Origin: Rhodoferax sp. UBA4127
GTDB taxonomy: Bacteria; Pseudomonadota; Gammaproteobacteria; Burkholderiales; Burkholderiaceae_C
Assembly: GCA_002381045.1 (NCBI GenBank)
Contig: DFWT01000245.1
Location: 1 to 9,798, forward strand
DNA: 9,798 nucleotides
Reading direction: 5' to 3'
Shown here: positions 5,981-9,798 of the stretch, piece after piece
How positions within the stretch are numbered: position 1 is the stretch's first letter
How the letters are laid out: the number at the start of each line of letters is the position of its first letter
The notes under the pieces: model-generated
Seen by the model: the letters and a program-made list of their open reading frames with translations, nothing else
The model's database searches: none
What the model was told of the DNA's origin: nothing
Position numbers and translations under genes: made by a program

Positions 5981-7927
5981 TTATTCATCTGGCCAGTTTT
6001 GGGGAACAAGCGCCGGCGGCTTGGTCCACGGCTGTTCAACGAGTGCATCCTGGAACCATTGATCCCGAAGGTTTGCATGTTCTGTCACGATAAGTTGGAA
6101 GCCCGGCACGTCTTCTTGCGTGAACTTCAGCAACAGCACGAACAGTCGGCGAACCGCCGCAAGATCAGCGTCTGCTTCTGTTTTCTGAACTGAACCATCT
6201 GCTTCCTGGTAGACCTTTTCGGAGGGAAAGTAGACCTGAGTCGGTTGATCGATCAGCAGGAACTGTGGAATCGGGCGGCCATTTTTCGCGGCAAAGAGAT
6301 GCAGCGCCATCAACGCAGAGAGGTGATAGGCCAGATGATTTTCGCCTCCCCCAGTGCGACTCATCGGCACCGGTCGATCCGGGCGATCGAAAACTATGGT
6401 GAGATGATTGAGGTCAAGGCGTGCAGGAAACGCACTGAACTCCGCCTCAAAAGTGCGGATGTACTGTGACACCTGCGAAGATATGTTGTTCAGGATCGAA
6501 GTCAGTCGCTCATTGCTGTCGTCGGCCCCGATTCTTTTTTCCAGTTCATCAACCTTAAACTTGAGGCGACGATGTTCCGCCTCACGCGATGCCAATTCCT
6601 CATTGGGGACCAGATTCTCCATGAACAAACTTATGCGACCGACAACGCGTGCTGCCGCATTGTTGCGCGTGCCCATTTGTGCGATAACCTCGTTCGCCGC
6701 GATCGCAGCAGAAAGCTCTACTTCCTTACTTTTAATCGCATCAACGACTTCCTGGACCTTACCCTCTTGCTCGGTGAGGTACGCCTCCAACTTAGGGCGC
6801 TGGCCAGCGACGATACTCATTTCCGCGTCCAACGTCGCCAATTCGTTGAGTAGTACCTTCGCGACAGGAGATTCCAAGGCTAGGTTCTCTTCGCAGAAGG
6901 GCCATTGCCATTCACCTGTCTGGGGGTTTTTGGGGAGAGCCTTGATCGAAGCCAATCGATCTTTCTGCTCGGCCGCCTCAGTTTCAAATCCACTGGCCTT
7001 CTTCGAGAATTGACGCGCTGCGTCGATCTTCGATTGAATCTCCCGTCGATCCTTTCGCATCTGGCTAATGTCTTCTTCCACTCGGGAGATTCTGTGACCG
7101 TCATCCTCTGGAATCGATGCCGGTTTCCATTGCAGTGCCGCGCGCAAGGCACCAATCACGCCATTCGCTCCTACCTGCTGGTTCACTAGATCAATGATGC
7201 CGACTGTCTTGGCTTCTGAGAAAAGACCAATACCTTTCTGTTCAGACGTATCGATGGCATCCCGAGCCTGTTCAAGAAGCTTCGCGCTGATTTTTAGTTC
7301 ACGCTGCGCGGCCCGGAGCTTGGCTTCCAGTTCATATCGGTCATTGGAAGAGACACCGAGAAGTATCGGCAGCGTGTCACGGATCGCCTGTGGCTGGAAT
7401 GCCTCGTTCTGGCGATAAAAGAGTTGATCTTTGTTTGCTACGAGGCCTTGTTTCTGGAAGAGATAGTAATACGTGTGCTTAACGTTCGCGTCATAGCTGT
7501 CGCGGCTGTGCTCAATTGCAACATCGGTCCGGTTCTCCGGGATGCCCAGCAGCCGCGACAACAGGACAACAACCGTATCGTCATCCGTGTTGACAATCAA
7601 CTCGTCGAATGCAGGGGCAGTCAGGTGAACTCCCCGTCGCTGCATGGCTATGCTGCAGCTTGTACCACCACTGGTTGGGGTTGGCTTGGCGATCAACACC
7701 TGCTCTTGTGGAAACTGGTAGATCACCGCGAACCACGCCACCTTATCGCGGATCACACCTTCTGGCACATTGAAGGTCGATCGCCCCATGCAGTACTCGA
7801 TGATTTCCGAGAGTGCTGACTTGCCGGTCGATGATCGACCGGTTATCACGTTGAGACCATCCACCTTGAATTGAAGGTCCCTGCGCTGGCCGTCGTGGCT
7901 GTAGATGTGGATTGATTTTATTTTCAT
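5981..7927 (-). CDS. ABC-3C system DUF3732 SMC/Rad50-like ATPase
   Basis: This 648-residue ATPase is the motor of an ABC-three-component system and is probably cytoplasmic and DNA-associated. The N-terminus, including KSIHIYSHDGQRRDLQF (about 4-20), is typical of DUF3732. Walker A is GRSSTGKS (30-37). A Q-loop-like FQKQG lies at 157-161. A helical, coiled-coil-rich middle spans about 195-490, and around WPFCEEN (342-348) it carries a lone Cys where relatives can have a CPxC hook. The signature-like SRTGGGENHLAYHLSA lies at 523-538. Walker B is FLLIDQPTQ (556-564), with Gln after the Asp, and TEHANL (615-620) holds the switch His. Last gene of the operon: its ATG overlaps the middle-component stop (ATGA, 7924-7927). 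By family knowledge it should sense or move on nucleic acid and gate the effector; that is not shown here. Confidence 0.92.
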   Translation of the reverse strand: MKIKSIHIYSHDGQRRDLQFKVDGLNVITGRSSTGKSALSEIIEYCMGRSTFNVPEGVIRDKVAWFAVIYQFPQEQVLIAKPTPTSGGTSCSIAMQRRGVHLTAPAFDELIVNTDDDTVVVLLSRLLGIPENRTDVAIEHSRDSYDANVKHTYYYLFQKQGLVANKDQLFYRQNEAFQPQAIRDTLPILLGVSSNDRYELEAKLRAAQRELKISAKLLEQARDAIDTSEQKGIGLFSEAKTVGIIDLVNQQVGANGVIGALRAALQWKPASIPEDDGHRISRVEEDISQMRKDRREIQSKIDAARQFSKKASGFETEAAEQKDRLASIKALPKNPQTGEWQWPFCEENLALESPVAKVLLNELATLDAEMSIVAGQRPKLEAYLTEQEGKVQEVVDAIKSKEVELSAAIAANEVIAQMGTRNNAAARVVGRISLFMENLVPNEELASREAEHRRLKFKVDELEKRIGADDSNERLTSILNNISSQVSQYIRTFEAEFSAFPARLDLNHLTIVFDRPDRPVPMSRTGGGENHLAYHLSALMALHLFAAKNGRPIPQFLLIDQPTQVYFPSEKVYQEADGSVQKTEADADLAAVRRLFVLLLKFTQEDVPGFQLIVTEHANLRDQWFQDALVEQPWTKPPALVPQNWPDE

Positions 7928-8412
7928 GGCCGAATTCCGAAGGTCGTGTATACCGTCACGCGGTCTGCAATGCGTGCAAACTCTTTTCCGATGATGCGTG
8001 CGACGCGCTGGCAGGAGATGGTTTCACTTGTACCGGTCACAGATTTGCGAACCTGGTCCGGCACAGTCCTTAACCGCCCATCCTGCGACACGACAAAGCA
8101 CCCCCTCTCCATCAACAGGCCGAACGCTTCAAGTGCGAACGGCATCAAATCTTTGGCACGGTCGGCAAAGCCAACAAGCAACTGAGGATTTTTCTCAACT
8201 GTTTTCAAGAGATAGCTGCGAGGGCTATCCGCAATCACTTGGCGAGACTCTTTCTGCAAACACAGAGGCAACACCAGTAGCGCAAGGGAGAACGGCATAC
8301 CATCCGCATTTTCTTCCTCATATCCTTGCAACGCCCTGAACAGGATCAGGCCGCAGAAGGCCGGGTTAAAGAGATTTCTTACTTCAAATGGTCGATGGTC
8401 CCATCGTTTCAT
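7924..8412 (-). CDS. ABC-3C system middle component (DUF6521-like)
   Basis: This 162-residue protein matches the three-component ABC system middle-component family. It has RPFEVRNLFNPAF near the N-terminus (7-19), the hydrophobic GMPFSLALLVLPLCL (38-52), a helical middle (about 85-105), and the family-typical C-terminus GKEFARIADRVTVYTTFGIRP (about 142-162). No catalytic motif is evident. In these systems the middle component is thought to bridge the ATPase and the effector, so a structural or adaptor role is likely. It is encoded between the other two genes with 4-nt ATGA overlaps at both ends (8409-8412 and 7924-7927), implying coupled translation and fixed stoichiometry. There is no strong SD; GGGGGC upstream is the best. 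The family assignment is firm; the biochemical role is not. Confidence 0.88.
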   Translation of the reverse strand: MKRWDHRPFEVRNLFNPAFCGLILFRALQGYEEENADGMPFSLALLVLPLCLQKESRQVIADSPRSYLLKTVEKNPQLLVGFADRAKDLMPFALEAFGLLMERGCFVVSQDGRLRTVPDQVRKSVTGTSETISCQRVARIIGKEFARIADRVTVYTTFGIRP

Positions 8413-9632
8413 TCTGCCGCCCCCAGCAACTCGCCGATACGGCCCAGAAAACGGGGATGCCAGTACACCCTTGGCAATGGGCGGATGTTCGCGAGAATGT
8501 GAAAGCCGCCGCGCAGCACGTACGGCTCGGTCACGCGCTCTCGAATGCGAAGCGCACTTATGTTACCGCTCTCCAAATCGGCCCACTTGTATAGCGCTTT
8601 GCCAGCCTCCAAAAGGACCGCATCGGCACTTTCATTGTCGAGGTCTTCAAAGATCACGTCCTTGTAACGGCTCCATTCATCGACGAGGCGATCTTCATAC
8701 TCTTCCATTTCGCCTGTCACTAAAAGGCTTTCGCGCGCCCAGACCGACCGTTGCTCAAAGGCTCTGTAGTAGTCCAGGATGGCGTTGCGAATCCTGCTTG
8801 AGGCGGCGCCGATCTCTCGCAACTGCACAACGAAAAGCCTCGGATCGTTTTCCGCATCAATCTCGCCTGCGGGCGCTTTCCCTCGGAACGTAATGGGCAG
8901 GTTGTCGGATTTGTACTCCTCGGCAAATGCTGAGAGCTTGTCAGATATTTCGTACCCGTAGACCGCTTCAATTCGCTTGCCGGACAGCAAATTAACGATT
9001 GTTTCGTTCCACCAGCCTTCCAGGCGTTCAAAGACAGCGCCTCTAAATTCGCGCCGGATGCTCCGCATGTGCTGATCCTTGATGATTGAAGGCACGTCCA
9101 CGATTCGAGGTCCGCTGTCGAATATGACAATACGCGAGAGGAAGTCATCCTTTTCCTCATCGTTGAGTAGATGGAATTCCTTGGCGATCTCACCAATCAG
9201 ATCCGATCTGGTTTTGGCGAGCGCTTCGCCTACAAGTTGCGACAGAGAAGCGGTTTCTCCATCCTCTGATGCACGATCAAGAAGGAAGCGGCGGAGGAAG
9301 GAGGTTTTGGAGACGGTACCTGTCGTGAACAGAAAGAAGCGGAGACTGGCTTCGCTACGCCCATCACGGTTGTATCGCGCCAGCCAGATCCGAACGGACT
9401 TCCAGAAATCGGTAGAAAGGTCAGTCAGGCGATCGCCGATCGCCTTGTGCTTGAGGGAGGCCAGACTCTTGACATTATCTATGTCGAGAAAATCCAGGTC
9501 GTCGTCCTTCTCGATCATGACCGATGTGCTCTCCGGCAGTTGCATGAGTCGGAGTAAAGCGAAACGCGGCTGGTAGATGTAGCCCAGACCCTGTTCGCCA
9601 GCAGAGTACTGATCGGTGGAATCATCAGTCAT
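8409..9632 (-). CDS. ABC-3C system effector: putative nuclease-like N-terminus plus ABC-3C CTD
   Basis: This is the first gene of the operon, 407 residues from ATG 9632. I prefer that start to the TTG 6 nt upstream (9638) because AAGG lies 7 nt before the ATG but almost touches the TTG. Numbering is from the ATG. The C-terminal part fits the ABC-3C CTD: SRIRNAILDYYRAFEQRSVWARESLL (about 279-304), a DEWSRY helix (318-323), and the closing RGGFHILAN and YWHPRF (about 374-396). The N-terminal part has GYIYQPRFALLRLM (17-30), then IEKDDDLDF (40-48), SLKHK (59-63) and TDFWK (74-78). A YQ..AL helix, an acidic strand and a Lys-bearing strand resemble DUF4297/Cap4-like restriction-endonuclease folds. 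Candidate active-site residues are Glu41, Asp44-46 and Lys61 or Lys63. The CTD is well supported; the nuclease reading is inference. Confidence 0.82.
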   Translation of the reverse strand: MTDDSTDQYSAGEQGLGYIYQPRFALLRLMQLPESTSVMIEKDDDLDFLDIDNVKSLASLKHKAIGDRLTDLSTDFWKSVRIWLARYNRDGRSEASLRFFLFTTGTVSKTSFLRRFLLDRASEDGETASLSQLVGEALAKTRSDLIGEIAKEFHLLNDEEKDDFLSRIVIFDSGPRIVDVPSIIKDQHMRSIRREFRGAVFERLEGWWNETIVNLLSGKRIEAVYGYEISDKLSAFAEEYKSDNLPITFRGKAPAGEIDAENDPRLFVVQLREIGAASSRIRNAILDYYRAFEQRSVWARESLLVTGEMEEYEDRLVDEWSRYKDVIFEDLDNESADAVLLEAGKALYKWADLESGNISALRIRERVTEPYVLRGGFHILANIRPLPRVYWHPRFLGRIGELLGAAE

Positions 9633-9634
9633 CG

Positions 9635-9739
9635 TCAAGCCTTGATGTGTATTTTTTTAACGAGCAGCACTAAGCAACTTGTGTCGCATGAAAGTTGCGT
9701 TCGCCACAGCGACTCACCATCGATTTGCGAAGTTTTCAT
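9635..9739 (-). CDS. Possible 34-codon leader ORF upstream of the ABC-3C operon
   Basis: ATG (9739-9737) opens a 34-residue frame ending in TGA (9637-9635), 2 nt before the effector ATG. GGGAG lies about 4 nt upstream, rather close. The peptide begins MKTSQIDGESLW, has a short hydrophobic patch (CLVLLV) and ends with basic residues (KKIHIKA). I recognise no family, and a frame this short arises easily by chance. Its placement and near-coupling to the effector are the only reasons to list it. It overlaps the inverted repeat at 9674-9698. Confidence 0.15.
   Translation of the reverse strand: MKTSQIDGESLWRTQLSCDTSCLVLLVKKIHIKA
9674..9698. promoter_or_regulatory. 7-bp inverted repeat in the ABC-3C operon leader; candidate operator
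   Basis: GCAACTT (9674-9680) and AAGTTGC (9692-9698) are perfect inverted arms with an 11-nt spacer, about 42 nt upstream of the effector ATG. The geometry suits binding by a dimeric regulator. No regulator gene is in the window and no strong -35/-10 pair was found in 9639-9798, so the role is open. Confidence 0.3.
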
Positions 9740-9798
9740 TCGTCTCCCACCAAAGGTGATGACTGCAAGCCAAATGTTTCAATCGCTTTGGAAAGTGA

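Larger units (their letters stand above)
4394..9798. mobile_element. Left end of an integrase-borne genomic island (right end outside window)
   Basis: A P4-type integrase with its characteristic upstream repeats follows a compact core operon directly, and a defence-like operon unrelated to core metabolism follows the integrase. This is the usual layout of an integrated island, with the integrase at one end reading inward. The left boundary lies somewhere in 4346-4578 and cannot be fixed without the right end. No tRNA gene is visible at the junction, so the target is either intergenic or the DUF4337 3' region. The right end lies beyond the window. Confidence 0.55.

Noticed and set aside
9736..9798. 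Open - strand frame from the window edge ending at TGA 9738-9736, possibly the end of an upstream gene
   Set aside because: Only about 20 codons are visible, and another - strand frame is open from the edge as well, so coding cannot be told from chance.
1..9798. CRISPR array or insertion sequence
   Set aside because: There are no regularly spaced repeats and no transposase-like reading frame. The only short direct repeats are the two GGGGGTATC units before the integrase.

Overview
The window looks like a betaproteobacterial chromosome segment, most likely from the Comamonadaceae (Rhodoferax/Polaromonas-like). This is inferred from gene style, gene order and a dispersed repeat I recall from that family; no rRNA or other marker is present to confirm it. 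It falls into two parts joined near position 4350-4580.

Left part (1-4345), core chromosome, all on the + strand. The 3' part of a GlcD-type FAD-linked oxidase runs in from the left edge (1-870). A chromosomal ccdA/ccdB toxin-antitoxin pair (930-1518) follows, preceded by a 7-bp inverted repeat that encloses a -10-like TATACT. Then comes a tight run: thyA (thymidylate synthase), a DMT/EamA 10-TM permease, folA (dihydrofolate reductase) and a DUF4337 membrane protein. Gaps are tiny: ccdB-thyA 2 nt, thyA-permease overlapping, permease-folA 14 nt, folA-DUF4337 1 nt. One message could therefore carry everything from ccdA to DUF4337. ThyA converts methylene-tetrahydrofolate to dihydrofolate while making dTMP, and FolA regenerates tetrahydrofolate, so the two enzymes form one cycle. 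A gyrase-poison TA module sits directly in front of that cycle.

Junction (4346-4578), AT-rich and without a gene. It holds a Comamonadaceae-type dispersed repeat starting at the DUF4337 stop codon, a 9-bp inverted repeat, a possible promoter, and two direct TTGGGGGTATC copies. The second copy pairs with GATACCCCCA as a 10-bp hairpin ending 3 nt before the integrase start. No tRNA gene is visible.

Right part (4579-9798), an apparent integrated island. A P4-type tyrosine integrase (449 aa) reads rightward. Converging on it from the right is a three-gene operon on the - strand, with both junctions being 4-nt ATGA overlaps. Its genes are a 407-aa effector (putative nuclease-like N-terminal domain plus ABC-3C C-terminal domain), a 162-aa ABC-3C middle component, and a 648-aa DUF3732 SMC/Rad50-like ATPase. 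This is an ABC-three-component (ABC-3C) system, a class predicted by comparative genomics to act in conflict with phages or other invading DNA. It is the most interesting item here. The operon's leader (9633-9798) holds a 7-bp inverted repeat and a possible 34-codon ORF. The island continues past the right edge.
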